A model generated the notes under the pieces. It saw only the letters and a program-made list of their open reading frames with translations, made no database searches and was not told where the DNA came from. From Actinomarinicola tropica (lineage in GTDB: Bacteria > Actinomycetota > Acidimicrobiia > Acidimicrobiales > SKKL01), in the NCBI RefSeq assembly GCF_009650215.1, contig NZ_CP045851.1, positions 186,001 through 250,000 of the forward strand: a stretch of DNA of 64,000 bases, given 5' to 3'. How positions within the stretch are numbered: position 1 is the first letter of the stretch; the number at the start of each line of letters is the position of its first letter. The translations under genes were made by a program, and so were the position numbers. Positions 44,357 to 53,886 of this stretch are shown in pieces.

Positions 44357-46498
44357 ATGTGGTTCCTCGAGAACGCCTGGATCATCCCTGCCATCCCGGC
44401 CGCGTCGTTCCTGCTCATCCTCTTCTTCGGCAAGCGGATGCCCCGGGGCGGCTCGGAGATCGGCATCGCCGCGGTCGGCCTGTCGTTCCTCCTGTCGGTC
44501 GGCGCGGGCGTGTCCTGGATCGACCGGGTCGAGAACCCGCCACCCGCGGACGACCACGGCACCGAGGAGGTCGAGCACGAGGAGGACGCGGAGGAGCACG
44601 CCGCGGGCGACCTCGTCGTCGTCGGCCCCACCGAGTCCGCCGCCGAGGCGGGCGAGGAGGAGCGCCACGCCGTCGAGCCCGTCACCCGGTCCTGGACCTG
44701 GTGGCAGTCCGGCGGCACCGAGTTCCAGGTCGGGACCTTCGTCGACGGGCTCAGCGTGATGATGCTGTTCGTCGTCGGGCTGATCTCGCTGCTCGTGCAC
44801 GTCTACTCGACCGAGTACGTGAAGGGCGACCGGCGGTTCACGCACTTCTTCGCCTTCCTCAGCCTCTTCACCGCCTCGATGATGACCCTCGTCATCTCCG
44901 AGAACACGCTCCAGATCATCACCGCCTGGGAGGCGGTGGGCGTCTGCTCGTTCGCCCTCATCGGGCACTGGTGGGAGGACAAGGCCAACGGCGACGCCGC
45001 GCTCAAGGCCTTCCTCACCAACCGCGTCGGCGACGTCGGCCTGATCATCGGCATGATCACGCTCTACTTCGCCGCCGACAGCTTCAACATCGTCGAGATC
45101 AACAGCCTGGCCAGCGCCGGCGAGCTGTCCCACACGGCCCTGCTCGTCGCCTCGCTCTGCCTCATCGCCGCGGTCATGTCCAAGTCCGGCCAGTTCTTCC
45201 TCCACACCTGGCTCCCCGACGCCATGGCCGGCCCCACCCCCGTCTCCGCGCTGCTGCACTCCGCGACCATGGTCGTCGCCGGCATCTTCATGGTCGGCCG
45301 GATGTACGGCGTGTTCTGGGAGGGCCTGTCGATCGGCACCTCCACGATCAACGCCCTCGCCGTCGTCGGCGGCATCACGACCCTCGTCGGCGCATCGCTC
45401 GCCTTCGTGCAGCGCGACATCAAGAAGGTCCTCGCCTACTCGACGATCAGCCAGCTCGGCTACATGGCCATGGCCCTCGGCGTCGGCGCCTGGACCGCGG
45501 CGCTGTTCCACCTCTTCACCCACGCCTTCTTCAAGGCCTGCTTGTTCCTCGGGGCCGGGTCGGTCAGCCACGCCTGCCATCACAGCTTCGACATGGTCAA
45601 GGACATGGGCGGCCTGCGGAAGTACATGCCGCACACCTTCCGGACCTTCATGATCGGCTCGATCGCGCTCGCCGGGATCCCGCCGCTCGCCGGCTTCTGG
45701 TCGAAGGACGAGATCCTGGCCGGCGCCCAGCAGCTCGGCGACGGCGGCTACACGCTCATGCTCGTGATGGGCCTCGTGACCGCCGGCCTGACCGGCGCCT
45801 ACGTCACGCGCATGGTGTACCTCACCTTCTTCGGCGAGTACCGCGGCCACGGCACCCCCCACGAGTCCCCCAAGGCGATCACCACGCCGCTGTGGATCCT
45901 GGCCGGCTTCGCCGCCCTGGCCGGCGGGCTCAACCTGCCCGACGCCATCGTCCCCGAGAGCGTGGCGCTGCAGTTCGAGCACTACGTCGAGCCGACCGCC
46001 GCCTACTTCCCCGACATCAGCCACCCGTCGTTCAGCTGGGGCCTGGCCATCGGCTCCACCCTCATCGCCGCGGCCGGCATCGCGCTGTCCTACAGCTACT
46101 GGTTCCTCGGGAAGTTCCACGGGCTCACCGAGCGCAACGCCCTCGCCATGCGCGGCTACCGCCTGCTCGAGAACAAGTACTACCTCGACGTCCTCTACAC
46201 CGACGTCATCGTCGGCTCGGTGAAGGGGCCCATCGCCCGGGCGTCGAACTGGGTCAACCAGAACCTCATCGACGCCGTGCCGAACACCGTCGGCCGCACC
46301 ACCGTCCAGGTCGGGCGCGGTGCCTACCGCTACGTCGACCAGGCCGTCGTCGACGGCGCGGTCAACCTCTCCGGCCGCTCGGCCGAGGCCTCCGGGTCGG
46401 GTCTGCGCCTGGCGCAGACCGGCCGGGTGCGCCAGTACGGAAGCCTCATGTTCGGGGGCGCAGCCATCCTGGCCGCCGTCCTCGTCGTCATCGTCTGA
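44357..46498 (+). CDS. nuoL: Complex I subunit L (copy 2)
   Basis: This 713-residue pumping subunit has TAWEAVGVCSFALIGHWWED, LHTWLPDAMAGPTPVSALLH and VQRDIKKVLAYSTISQLGYM. Residues about 63-113 are an acidic Glu/His-rich loop between early helices, at a different place from the acidic loop of copy 1. The C-terminal lateral helix is present. A 36-nt gap precedes nuoM2. Confidence 0.95.
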   Translation: MWFLENAWIIPAIPAASFLLILFFGKRMPRGGSEIGIAAVGLSFLLSVGAGVSWIDRVENPPPADDHGTEEVEHEEDAEEHAAGDLVVVGPTESAAEAGEEERHAVEPVTRSWTWWQSGGTEFQVGTFVDGLSVMMLFVVGLISLLVHVYSTEYVKGDRRFTHFFAFLSLFTASMMTLVISENTLQIITAWEAVGVCSFALIGHWWEDKANGDAALKAFLTNRVGDVGLIIGMITLYFAADSFNIVEINSLASAGELSHTALLVASLCLIAAVMSKSGQFFLHTWLPDAMAGPTPVSALLHSATMVVAGIFMVGRMYGVFWEGLSIGTSTINALAVVGGITTLVGASLAFVQRDIKKVLAYSTISQLGYMAMALGVGAWTAALFHLFTHAFFKACLFLGAGSVSHACHHSFDMVKDMGGLRKYMPHTFRTFMIGSIALAGIPPLAGFWSKDEILAGAQQLGDGGYTLMLVMGLVTAGLTGAYVTRMVYLTFFGEYRGHGTPHESPKAITTPLWILAGFAALAGGLNLPDAIVPESVALQFEHYVEPTAAYFPDISHPSFSWGLAIGSTLIAAAGIALSYSYWFLGKFHGLTERNALAMRGYRLLENKYYLDVLYTDVIVGSVKGPIARASNWVNQNLIDAVPNTVGRTTVQVGRGAYRYVDQAVVDGAVNLSGRSAEASGSGLRLAQTGRVRQYGSLMFGGAAILAAVLVVIV

Positions 46499-46534
46499 CT
46501 CTGATCGCAGCACCAGGGAGCCGAAGGGACCACC

Positions 46535-48094
46535 ATGGAAGATTTCCTCAACGACTGGGGACTGAGCGCTGCAGTGTTCCTGCCGCTCGTCGGCGCCGCG
46601 GTGATGGCGCTGATCCCCCGTGCGGAGGAGCAGCTCCACAAGACGATCGCCCTGCTCACCACCCTGGTGGTCGCCGGCGTCGGGGTGGCGCTCGTCGCCA
46701 ACTTCGACTTCGACCGGGGTGACGAGCTCCAGTTCGTCGTCGACGCGAGCTGGATCGACGTCATCAACAGCCGGTTCATCGTCGGGCTCGACGGCATCTC
46801 GCTGCCGCTGTTGCTGCTGACGATGCTCGTGGTGCCCTTGTGCGTCGTCTACTCGTGGAACCACTTCCCCGAGCCGCACAACCCGAAGGCGTTCCTCATC
46901 CTCATCCTGATCCTCCAGACCGGCATGATCGGGACGTTCGTCGCCCAGGACCTCATCCTCTTCTTCGTCTTCTTCGAGGTCGTGCTCCTGCCGATGTACT
47001 TCATGATCGGCGTCTGGGGCGGCGAGCAGCGGCAGTACGCGTCGATCAAGTTCTTCCTCTACACGCTGTTCGGCTCGGCGCTGATGCTCGTCAGCTTCCT
47101 GGCCCTCTACTTCCTCGCCGACGGCACCGACACCATCGCCGGCGTGGCGAACACCTTCGACATGCGGGCCCTGCCCGAGGCGGCCTCCGGCATCGCGAAG
47201 ACGAGCCAGCTGTGGATCTTCGGCGGCATGTTCCTCGGCTTCGGCATCAAGGTGCCGATCTTCCCGTTCCACACCTGGCTGCCCGACGCCCACACCCAGG
47301 CGCCCACGGTCGGCTCGGTCATCCTGGCCGCGGTGCTCCTGAAGCTCGGCACCTACGGCTTCATCCGCATCGCCATCCCGACCCTCCCCGAGGCCGCGAT
47401 CGAGTGGGCACCGTTCATCGGCGCCCTCGCGGTCATCGGCATCATCTACGGCGCACTGTGCTGCCTGGCCCAGACCGACATGAAGCGGCTCATCGCCTTC
47501 TCGTCGGTGGCGCACATGGGCTTCACGATGCTCGGCATCGCCACCCTCACCGACTTCGGGATGAACGCCGCCATCTTCGGCATGGTCGCCCACGGCCTCA
47601 TCACCGGCATGCTCTTCTTCGTCGCCGGATCGATGAAGGAGCGCTACCACACGCTCGAGATCCAGCGCCTCGGCGGCCTCCTCGTGTCGGCGCCGAAGAT
47701 GGGCTGGATCCTCGGCCTCTCCACGATGGCGTCGCTCGGCCTGCCCGGCCTCGCCGGCTTCTGGGGTGAGGTCCCGGCGATCCTCGCCTCCTACAACCCG
47801 GCCGAGGGCCTGTCGGTGCCGCTGTTCCGCACCTACATGGTCATCGCCGCCATCGGCACGGTGTTCGCCGCCGGCTACCTGCTGTGGCTCTACCAGCGCA
47901 CCGCCTTCGGCACCCCGAAGGAGGAGTTCGCCGAGGATCCGCACATCACCGACGTCACCGGCCCCGAGTGGATCGCCTGGCTGCCGATGATCGCCCTGAT
48001 CCTCGTCCTCGGCGTGTACCCGAACCTCCTGTTCGACATCACCGACCCCGCCGTCGGCGTCGTCAGCGAGCTCGTCGCCGGGGTCGGGTCCTGA
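46535..48094 (+). CDS. nuoM: Complex I subunit M (copy 2)
   Basis: This 519-residue pumping subunit has VGLDGISLPLLLLTMLVVPL, FFVFFEVVLLPMYFMIGVWG, FHTWLPDAHTQAPTVGSVIL and TDMKRLIAFSSVAHMGFTML. It lacks the acidic C-terminal tail of copy 1. ATG start. Confidence 0.95.
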   Translation: MEDFLNDWGLSAAVFLPLVGAAVMALIPRAEEQLHKTIALLTTLVVAGVGVALVANFDFDRGDELQFVVDASWIDVINSRFIVGLDGISLPLLLLTMLVVPLCVVYSWNHFPEPHNPKAFLILILILQTGMIGTFVAQDLILFFVFFEVVLLPMYFMIGVWGGEQRQYASIKFFLYTLFGSALMLVSFLALYFLADGTDTIAGVANTFDMRALPEAASGIAKTSQLWIFGGMFLGFGIKVPIFPFHTWLPDAHTQAPTVGSVILAAVLLKLGTYGFIRIAIPTLPEAAIEWAPFIGALAVIGIIYGALCCLAQTDMKRLIAFSSVAHMGFTMLGIATLTDFGMNAAIFGMVAHGLITGMLFFVAGSMKERYHTLEIQRLGGLLVSAPKMGWILGLSTMASLGLPGLAGFWGEVPAILASYNPAEGLSVPLFRTYMVIAAIGTVFAAGYLLWLYQRTAFGTPKEEFAEDPHITDVTGPEWIAWLPMIALILVLGVYPNLLFDITDPAVGVVSELVAGVGS

Positions 48095-48098
48095 GCTG

Positions 48099-49598
48099 AT
48101 GGATCCCACCGCCCTCCTCACCGTCGCCTTCGAGCGGCCCCCCATCGACTGGCACGCGGTCGCGCCCGAGCTCACCCTGCTCGGCGTCGGTGCGCTGCTC
48201 ACGTTGCTCGACGTGGTCCTGCTCGAGCGGGGGCGCAAGTACATGCCGGCCCTGGCCGGGATCGGCGTGCTCGTCACGCTCGTCCCGATCCTCACCCTGG
48301 CGGTCGACGGCACCAACCGCACGATGTTCGGTGGGGCGTTCGTCGTCGACGAGTTCGCGCTGCTGTTCAAGGCGCTGATCCTCGTCTCGGGCTACGTCGT
48401 GATCCTGCTCTCCACCAACTACGTCGCCGAGGGCGACTACTGGGAGTCGGAGTACTACGGCCTGCTGCTGTCGTCGATGATGGGCATGGTCCTCATCGCG
48501 TCGGCCCGCGACCTCATCACGCTGTTCGTCGCGCTGGAGCTGCTCTCGATCCCCGCCTACCTGCTCGCCGGCTGGCGCAAGCGGGCCCTCGAGGGCAACG
48601 AGGCGGGCATGAAGTACTTCCTGATGGGCGTGTTCGCCTCGGCGATCATGCTCTACGGCATGTCGCTGCTCTACGGCGTCGCCGGCGACACCCGCCTCTC
48701 GGCGATCGGTGAGGCCGTGCACGGCAGCGAGTCCGTCCCGCTCATCACGCTCGGCGTCGTGTTCACCCTGATCGGCTTCGCCTTCAAGGTCTCGGCCGTG
48801 CCGTTCCACACGTGGGCCCCGGACGTCTACCAGGGCGCTCCCACGCCGATCACCGGCTTCCTGGCCGTGGCCTCGAAGACCTCGGGCTTCATCGCCCTGC
48901 TCCAGCTCGTGTTCGTGGCGTTCCCCGACCGCGACGACGTGTACCAGCCGCTGTTCTGGGTGCTCGCCCTCCTGACCATGACGGTCGGCAACCTGGTCGC
49001 CCTGCGGCAGACCAACGTCGTGCGGCTGTTCGCCTACTCGGGCGTGGCCCAGGCCGGCTACATCCTCTGCGGGCTCGCCGTCGCTGGCGACGTCGGGGAC
49101 CAGGCGCTCCAGGCCATCGCCACCTACCTCGTCATCTACGCGGCGATGAACCTCGGCGTGTTCGCCATCATCATCGCCGTGGCCCGCAAGACCCGCTCCG
49201 GCGACATCGCGAGCTACGGCGGGCTGTTCGAGTACGCCCCGGGCCTCGCGGTCTCGATGGTGGTGTTCCTCTTCGCCCTGGCCGGCATCCCGCCGCTCGC
49301 CGGCTGGTACGCCAAGTTCGCGATCTTCAAGGTCACGGTCGAGGCGAACAGCTGGATCGGCTACAGCCTGGCCGTCGCCGTCGCCATCAACTCGGTGATC
49401 GCGCTCTTCTACTACGCCAACATCGCCCGCCAGATGTTCATGAACCCCGTCCCCGACGGCGACACCACCCGCATCCGGGTGCCGTTCTCGCTCGTCGCGG
49501 CCCTCGTCATCACCGTCGCGGCGACGGTCGCCCTCGGCGTCTACCCCCGGGCGGTCACCCACCTCACCGAGGTGTCGCTGCTCGCCGGCGCGGGCTAG
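48099..49598 (+). CDS. nuoN: Complex I subunit N (copy 2)
   Basis: This 499-residue antiporter-like subunit has LFVALELLSIPAYLLAGW, VPFHTWAPDVYQGAPTPITG and NVVRLFAYSGVAQAGYILCG. The methyltransferase gene begins 3 nt after its stop, so both are cotranscribed. Confidence 0.95.
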   Translation: MDPTALLTVAFERPPIDWHAVAPELTLLGVGALLTLLDVVLLERGRKYMPALAGIGVLVTLVPILTLAVDGTNRTMFGGAFVVDEFALLFKALILVSGYVVILLSTNYVAEGDYWESEYYGLLLSSMMGMVLIASARDLITLFVALELLSIPAYLLAGWRKRALEGNEAGMKYFLMGVFASAIMLYGMSLLYGVAGDTRLSAIGEAVHGSESVPLITLGVVFTLIGFAFKVSAVPFHTWAPDVYQGAPTPITGFLAVASKTSGFIALLQLVFVAFPDRDDVYQPLFWVLALLTMTVGNLVALRQTNVVRLFAYSGVAQAGYILCGLAVAGDVGDQALQAIATYLVIYAAMNLGVFAIIIAVARKTRSGDIASYGGLFEYAPGLAVSMVVFLFALAGIPPLAGWYAKFAIFKVTVEANSWIGYSLAVAVAINSVIALFYYANIARQMFMNPVPDGDTTRIRVPFSLVAALVITVAATVALGVYPRAVTHLTEVSLLAGAG

Positions 49599-49601
49599 TC
49601 G

Positions 49602-50756
49602 GTGCCGCCGGTGTCCTCGACCGGCGACCAGAGCCCGCTCCTCGCGGGCATCGCCCACCTGGTGGAGCGACACGGGCCGGTGCCGTTCTCGGCGGTGGTC
49701 GACGCCGCCCTCTACGACGAGGCGCACGGGTTCTACGGCAGCGGTCGTGGCCACGCCGGGCGGCGCGGCGACTTCATCACCTCGCCGGAGGTCGGCCCGC
49801 TCTTCGGCACGGTCGTCGCCCGGGCCCTCGACCGGTGGTGGGCCGAGTTGGGGCGCCCCGACCCCTTCGTCGTCGTCGAGGGCGGGGCCGGTGTCGGCAC
49901 GCTGGCCATCGCGGTGCTCGCCGCCCGTCCCGCGTGCCGCGGGGCGCTGCGCTACGTGCTGGTGGAGCGGTCACCGGTGCTTCGGCAGCGGCAGTCCGAG
50001 CACCTCGCCCTGGCCGAGCCGGCCACGGCCCTCGGCGTCCCCGGCGGGCACGACGGTCCGGTCGTGGCGTCCCTCGGTGAGCTGCCGGTCACGCCGTTCA
50101 CCGGGGTCGTGATCGCCAACGAGCTGCTCGACAACCTGGCGTTCGACCTGCTCGTGCGCACGGCGGACGGGTGGGGCGAGGTGCGGATCGGCGTCGACGA
50201 GGCCGACGGCGAGCAGCCCCGGCTCGTCCGCCACGTCGTGCCGGCGGGCGAGACGGCCTCGGCGGCCGCGGAGCGGTTCGCGCCCGACGCGGGGGAGGGC
50301 GCCGTGATCCCGTGGCAGCGGGCGGCCTCCGAGTGGGTCGCCGACGCTCTCGGCGTGCTCGAGCGGGGCCGGGTCGTGGTGGTCGACTACGCCGTGCGCA
50401 CCACCGCCGAGCTGGCGGCTCGTCCGCCGGAGGAGTGGCTGCGCACCTATCGGGAGCACGGCCGGGGTGGCGACCCCCTCACCGACCTCGGCACGGCCGA
50501 CATCACCGTCGAGGTCGCACTCGACCAGCTGGAGCACGCCGCAGGTGCCCCAGCGGCGGTGGTGCCCCAGGCGACGTGGCTCCGGGAGCACGGCCTCGAC
50601 GGCCTCGTCGAGGCCGGTCGGCGGACGTGGGAGGAGCGGGCCGGCATCGGCGACCTGGCCGCGATCCGGGCCCGCAGCCGCATCCGGGAGGCGGAGGCCC
50701 TCGTCGATCCTGCCGGGCTCGGGGCGTTCCTCGTCGCCGAGTGGCGGGTGTCCTGA
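49602..50756 (+). CDS. MidA/NDUFAF7-family SAM-dependent methyltransferase
   Basis: This protein of 384 residues has the family block RRGDFITSPEVGPLFG (54-69), SAM motif I VVEGGAGVGTL (91-101) and VIANELLDNLAFD. In mitochondria NDUFAF7 dimethylates one arginine of NDUFS2 (NuoD) and is needed for complex I assembly (established). Here the gene is the last of the nuo2 operon, 3 nt after nuoN2, and NuoD2 keeps that arginine (Arg69). I infer it modifies NuoD2. GTG 49602 or in-frame GTG 49611. Confidence 0.85.
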   Translation: MPPVSSTGDQSPLLAGIAHLVERHGPVPFSAVVDAALYDEAHGFYGSGRGHAGRRGDFITSPEVGPLFGTVVARALDRWWAELGRPDPFVVVEGGAGVGTLAIAVLAARPACRGALRYVLVERSPVLRQRQSEHLALAEPATALGVPGGHDGPVVASLGELPVTPFTGVVIANELLDNLAFDLLVRTADGWGEVRIGVDEADGEQPRLVRHVVPAGETASAAAERFAPDAGEGAVIPWQRAASEWVADALGVLERGRVVVVDYAVRTTAELAARPPEEWLRTYREHGRGGDPLTDLGTADITVEVALDQLEHAAGAPAAVVPQATWLREHGLDGLVEAGRRTWEERAGIGDLAAIRARSRIREAEALVDPAGLGAFLVAEWRVS

Positions 50757-50764
50757 CGCGACAG

Positions 50765-50799
50765 GCCGCCCGGGGCTCGTCATCGTCGCCCCGGGCGGC
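50765..50799 (+). terminator. Intrinsic terminator of the nuo2-methyltransferase operon
   Basis: GCCGCCCGGGGC and GCCCCGGGCGGC form a perfect 12-bp stem with an 11-nt loop, 8 nt after the stop codon. Confidence 0.8.
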
Positions 50800-50833
50800 G
50801 GCCGTGTGGTACCCGTCACCCCCACGGGGTATG

Positions 50834-50881
50834 TCACCCGATGGGGTGAAGTTGCCCCGGTTGGGGGTCGCCCCACCGGGG
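50834..50881 (+). promoter_or_regulatory. Palindrome and leader hairpin upstream of the DUF1360 gene
   Basis: TCACCC-GATG-GGGTGA (50834-50849) is a perfect operator-like palindrome. Just after it, 50855-50881 can fold into a stem of 11 bp (CCCCGGT with ACCGGGG, then GGGG with CCCC, one bulged T). The hairpin ends 12 nt before the ATG at 50894, where it could affect translation. Confidence 0.45.
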
Positions 50882-50893
50882 AACGAGGGTGGG

Positions 50894-51391
50894 ATGGACG
50901 CACCCACGGACACCGATCCGGAGCCCCCGACGAGCGGCCACCGCCACCTCGGGGCCTACTCGGCCACGCTGCTGACCTACGGAGCGAGCGTGGCGGCGCT
51001 CGTGCTCGTCGGCGTGCGCCGCGGACGCCGCCCACCCGAGGTGCGGCCCTTCGACCTCCTGCTGCACGGCCTGGCCACGTTCAAGGTCGCACGGGCGCTC
51101 ACCAAGGATGCCGTCACCTCGCCGCTGCGAGCGCCGGTCACCCACTTCGAGGGTCAGGCCGACACGCCGGGCGAGCTGGTCGAGACCCCCCGGTACCGCT
51201 CGGGGGTGCGACGCGCCGCCGGCGAGCTCGCGACGTGCCCGTTCTGCGCCGCGCAGTGGGTCGGCACCGGTTTCGCCGCCGGCATGGTCCTCGCGCCCCA
51301 GGCGACGCGCCTGGCGATGAACACCATGGCCGCAGTGGCCGTGTCGGACTTCGTGCAGTTCGCCTACGTCGCCGCCGACAAGCGGGTGTGA
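50894..51391 (+). CDS. DUF1360 family protein
   Basis: This 165-residue protein has one clear N-terminal membrane segment (LLTYGASVAALVLVGV) and a possible C-terminal one. The DUF1360 pattern is present: HGLATFKVARALTKDAVTSP, a Gly/Glu-rich middle, then GELATCPFCAAQWVGTG and LAPQATRLAM. Family function is unknown; Bacillus relatives are associated with sporulation. ATG start. Confidence 0.78.
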   Translation: MDAPTDTDPEPPTSGHRHLGAYSATLLTYGASVAALVLVGVRRGRRPPEVRPFDLLLHGLATFKVARALTKDAVTSPLRAPVTHFEGQADTPGELVETPRYRSGVRRAAGELATCPFCAAQWVGTGFAAGMVLAPQATRLAMNTMAAVAVSDFVQFAYVAADKRV

Positions 51392-51398
51392 GCAGGCG

Positions 51399-51776
51399 TC
51401 AGCTCCCCTCGACGTAGCCGTCGCCGTCGCCCATCGGCGGGGGAGCGGTCTCGTTGACGGCGGCCTCCTCGGCCGAGAGGTCGGCTGCTGGTCGCGCGCC
51501 CCCGACGGCATCGGCCTCCTCGTCCGGGCCGGCGCCCTGCTCGGGCGAGACCAGGCGCATCCCGGGCTCCTCCTCGGGGATCGTCTCGGGCTCCTCCCGG
51601 GCGACCCGCTCCTCGAGGGGCTCGTCGTAGCGCTCCTCGGCCGCGGTCGTGCCGTAGGCGTCGACACCCAGCGGCTCCTCCGGCGGGTAGTCGAGGTCCT
51701 GGACGGGGGTGTCGCTCGGGGAGAGCTTGTCCTCGTCGAGCTGCTCGGCGCGGTCCTGGGACGACGGGTCAGACAT
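51399..51776 (-). CDS. Acidic disordered protein, DUF5709-like
   Basis: This 125-residue protein is rich in Glu, Asp and Pro and almost certainly disordered. The core EDKLSPSDTPVQDLDYPPEE, EPLGVDAYGTTAAEE and EPLEERVAREEPE resembles a family common in Actinobacteria (DUF5709, from memory). ATG 51776 is chosen because similarity starts at MSDPSSQDRAEQLDEDKL; an upstream start at 51815 lacks support. It is divergent from acs and convergent with the DUF1360 gene. Confidence 0.7.
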   Translation of the reverse strand: MSDPSSQDRAEQLDEDKLSPSDTPVQDLDYPPEEPLGVDAYGTTAAEERYDEPLEERVAREEPETIPEEEPGMRLVSPEQGAGPDEEADAVGGARPAADLSAEEAAVNETAPPPMGDGDGYVEGS

Positions 51777-51899
51777 GCCGCGCCCGTACCCCGGTGAGCA
51801 GGTCGCCACACCCACGCCCGAGCCGCCGGGCTCGTGTCGCGGGTCACGTCGCTAGGCTCGCCGTCGGACCGAACCGACGAGCCTGAAGGGGGCGCTCGC

Positions 51900-53858
51900 A
51901 TGGCCGAGCCGGCGATCGAGGACCACTACTCCGAGGACCGCACCTTCCCGCCGCCCGACGGGTTCGTCGCCGACGCCCTCGTCCGCGACCGGTCCCTCTA
52001 CGAGGAGGCCGACGCCGATCCGGAGGCCTTCTGGGCCCGCCAGGCCCGCGAGCTGCTCACCTGGCGATCCGACTTCGACACCACGCTCGAGTGGGACCTG
52101 CCGTTCGCGAAGTGGTTCGTCGGCGGCACGCTCAACGTGGCCGAGAACTGCGTCGACCGCCACGTCGAGGCCGGACGAGGCGACAAGGTGGCCATCCACT
52201 GGGAGGGCGAGCCGGGCGACACCCGCACGATCACCTACGCCGACCTGCTCGACGAGGTCTGCCGCTTCGCCAACGTGCTGAAGGGGCTCGGCGTCGAGAA
52301 GGGTGACCGGGTGGCCATCTACATGCCCATGATCCCCGAGCTGCCCGTGGCGATGCTCGCCTGCGCCCGCCTGGGCGCGGCGCACTCGGTGATCTTCGGC
52401 GGCTTCTCACCGGACTCGATCACCGATCGGGTGAACGACGCCGAGGCGAAGGTCGTCGTCACCGCCGACGCCGGCTACCGGCGCGGCGTGGCGTCGATGC
52501 TCAAGCCCAACGTCGACCTCGCGCTCGCCTCCACCCCGTCGGTCGAGCACGTGGTCGTCGTGAACCGGTGCGACACCGAGGTCCACATGGAGGAGGGGCG
52601 CGACCACTGGTGGCACCGCCTCATGGCCGACGCCAGCCCCGACTGCCCGGCCGAGCCGATGGACAGCGAGCAGCTGCTCTACCTGCTCTACACGTCGGGC
52701 ACCACCGCCAAGCCCAAGGGCATCATGCACACCACGGGCGGCTACCTCACCCAGGTCGCGTTCACCCACAAGTACGTGTTCGACCTCCACCCCGACACCG
52801 ACGTCTACTGGTGCGCCGCCGACGTCGGCTGGGTCACCGGGCACAGCTACATCGTCTACGGGCCGCTCGCCAACGGGGCCACCCAGGTCATGTACGAGGG
52901 CACCCCCGACACGCCAGGACGGGACCGGCTGTGGTCGATCGTCGAGAAGTACGGCGTCACGCAGCTCTACACTGCCCCCACCGCCATCCGGACGTTCATG
53001 AAGTGGGGCGTCGAGGAGCCCGAGAAGCACGACCTGTCGTCCCTGCGCCTCCTCGGCACCGTCGGGGAGCCCATCAACCCCGAGGCGTGGATGTGGTACC
53101 ACCGCCACATCGGCGGCGAGCGATGCCCCATCGTCGACACGTGGTGGCAGACCGAGACGGGGGCGATGATGATCACGTCGCTGCCCGGCGTCGTCACCAC
53201 CAAGCCCGGCTCGGCCACCTTCCCGCTGCCCGGCATCGGCGTCGAGGTCGTCGACGACGCCGGCAACCCCGTCGAGCGCGGCGGCGGCTACCTCACCCTC
53301 ACCCGTCCGTGGCCGTCGATGCTGCGGGGCATCTGGGGCGACCCCGAGCGCTACCGCGACACGTACTGGTCCCGCTTCGACGGCCGGTACTTCGCCGGCG
53401 ACGGCGCCAAGATCGACGACGACGGCTACTTCTGGCTGCTCGGTCGGGTCGACGACGTCATGAACATCTCTGGCCACCGCATCTCCACCACCGAGGTCGA
53501 GTCGGCCCTCGTCGCCCACGAGTCGGTGGCCGAGGCCGCCGTCGTCGGCGCCACCGACCCCACCACCGGCCAGGCGATCATCGCCTACGTCATCCTCCGA
53601 GGGAACGTCGAGCCGACGCCGGAGCACGGCGAGCTCCTGCGCCAGCACGTCGCCCAGCAGATCGGTCCCATCGCAAGGCCGAAGACGGTCATCCTCGTGC
53701 CCGACCTCCCGAAGACCCGCAGCGGCAAGATCATGCGCCGCCTCCTGCGCGACGTCGCCGAGGGCCGCGACCTCGGCGACACCACCACGCTCGCCGACCC
53801 CCACGTGTTCGACGAGATCAACGCCCGCGCCGCCGACGCGCCGAGCGGGGAGGACTGA
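51900..53858 (+). CDS. acs: Acetyl-CoA synthetase
   Basis: This 652-residue cytosolic enzyme activates acetate to acetyl-CoA via acetyl-AMP. The Acs pattern is complete: [18 protein letters not shown]-loop [12 protein letters not shown] (Ala replaces one Gly), [32 protein letters not shown], and [15 protein letters not shown]. The catalytic, acetylation-controlled Lys610 lies in [12 protein letters not shown] 51900 has AAGGGGG 7 nt upstream; a TAGGCT at 51853 gives a leader of about 40 nt. Confidence 0.95.
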   Translation: MAEPAIEDHYSEDRTFPPPDGFVADALVRDRSLYEEADADPEAFWARQARELLTWRSDFDTTLEWDLPFAKWFVGGTLNVAENCVDRHVEAGRGDKVAIHWEGEPGDTRTITYADLLDEVCRFANVLKGLGVEKGDRVAIYMPMIPELPVAMLACARLGAAHSVIFGGFSPDSITDRVNDAEAKVVVTADAGYRRGVASMLKPNVDLALASTPSVEHVVVVNRCDTEVHMEEGRDHWWHRLMADASPDCPAEPMDSEQLLYLLYTSGTTAKPKGIMHTTGGYLTQVAFTHKYVFDLHPDTDVYWCAADVGWVTGHSYIVYGPLANGATQVMYEGTPDTPGRDRLWSIVEKYGVTQLYTAPTAIRTFMKWGVEEPEKHDLSSLRLLGTVGEPINPEAWMWYHRHIGGERCPIVDTWWQTETGAMMITSLPGVVTTKPGSATFPLPGIGVEVVDDAGNPVERGGGYLTLTRPWPSMLRGIWGDPERYRDTYWSRFDGRYFAGDGAKIDDDGYFWLLGRVDDVMNISGHRISTTEVESALVAHESVAEAAVVGATDPTTGQAIIAYVILRGNVEPTPEHGELLRQHVAQQIGPIARPKTVILVPDLPKTRSGKIMRRLLRDVAEGRDLGDTTTLADPHVFDEINARAADAPSGED

Positions 53859-53871
53859 CGCGCCGGCTCGG

Positions 53872-53877
53872 TAGGGT
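53872..53877 (+). promoter_or_regulatory. -10 hexamer TAGGGT of a probable leaderless promoter
   Basis: TAGGGT ends 9 nt before the ATG of the PNKP-like phosphatase gene; no Shine-Dalgarno is seen. Confidence 0.45.
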
Positions 53878-53886
53878 GCGGCCGAC

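Noticed and set aside
39280-49598. Second nuo cluster as a decayed duplicate of the first
   Set aside because: All eleven genes are intact with full cofactor motifs, tight overlaps and a promoter. Sequence divergence from copy 1 is high, so it is a distinct functional enzyme.
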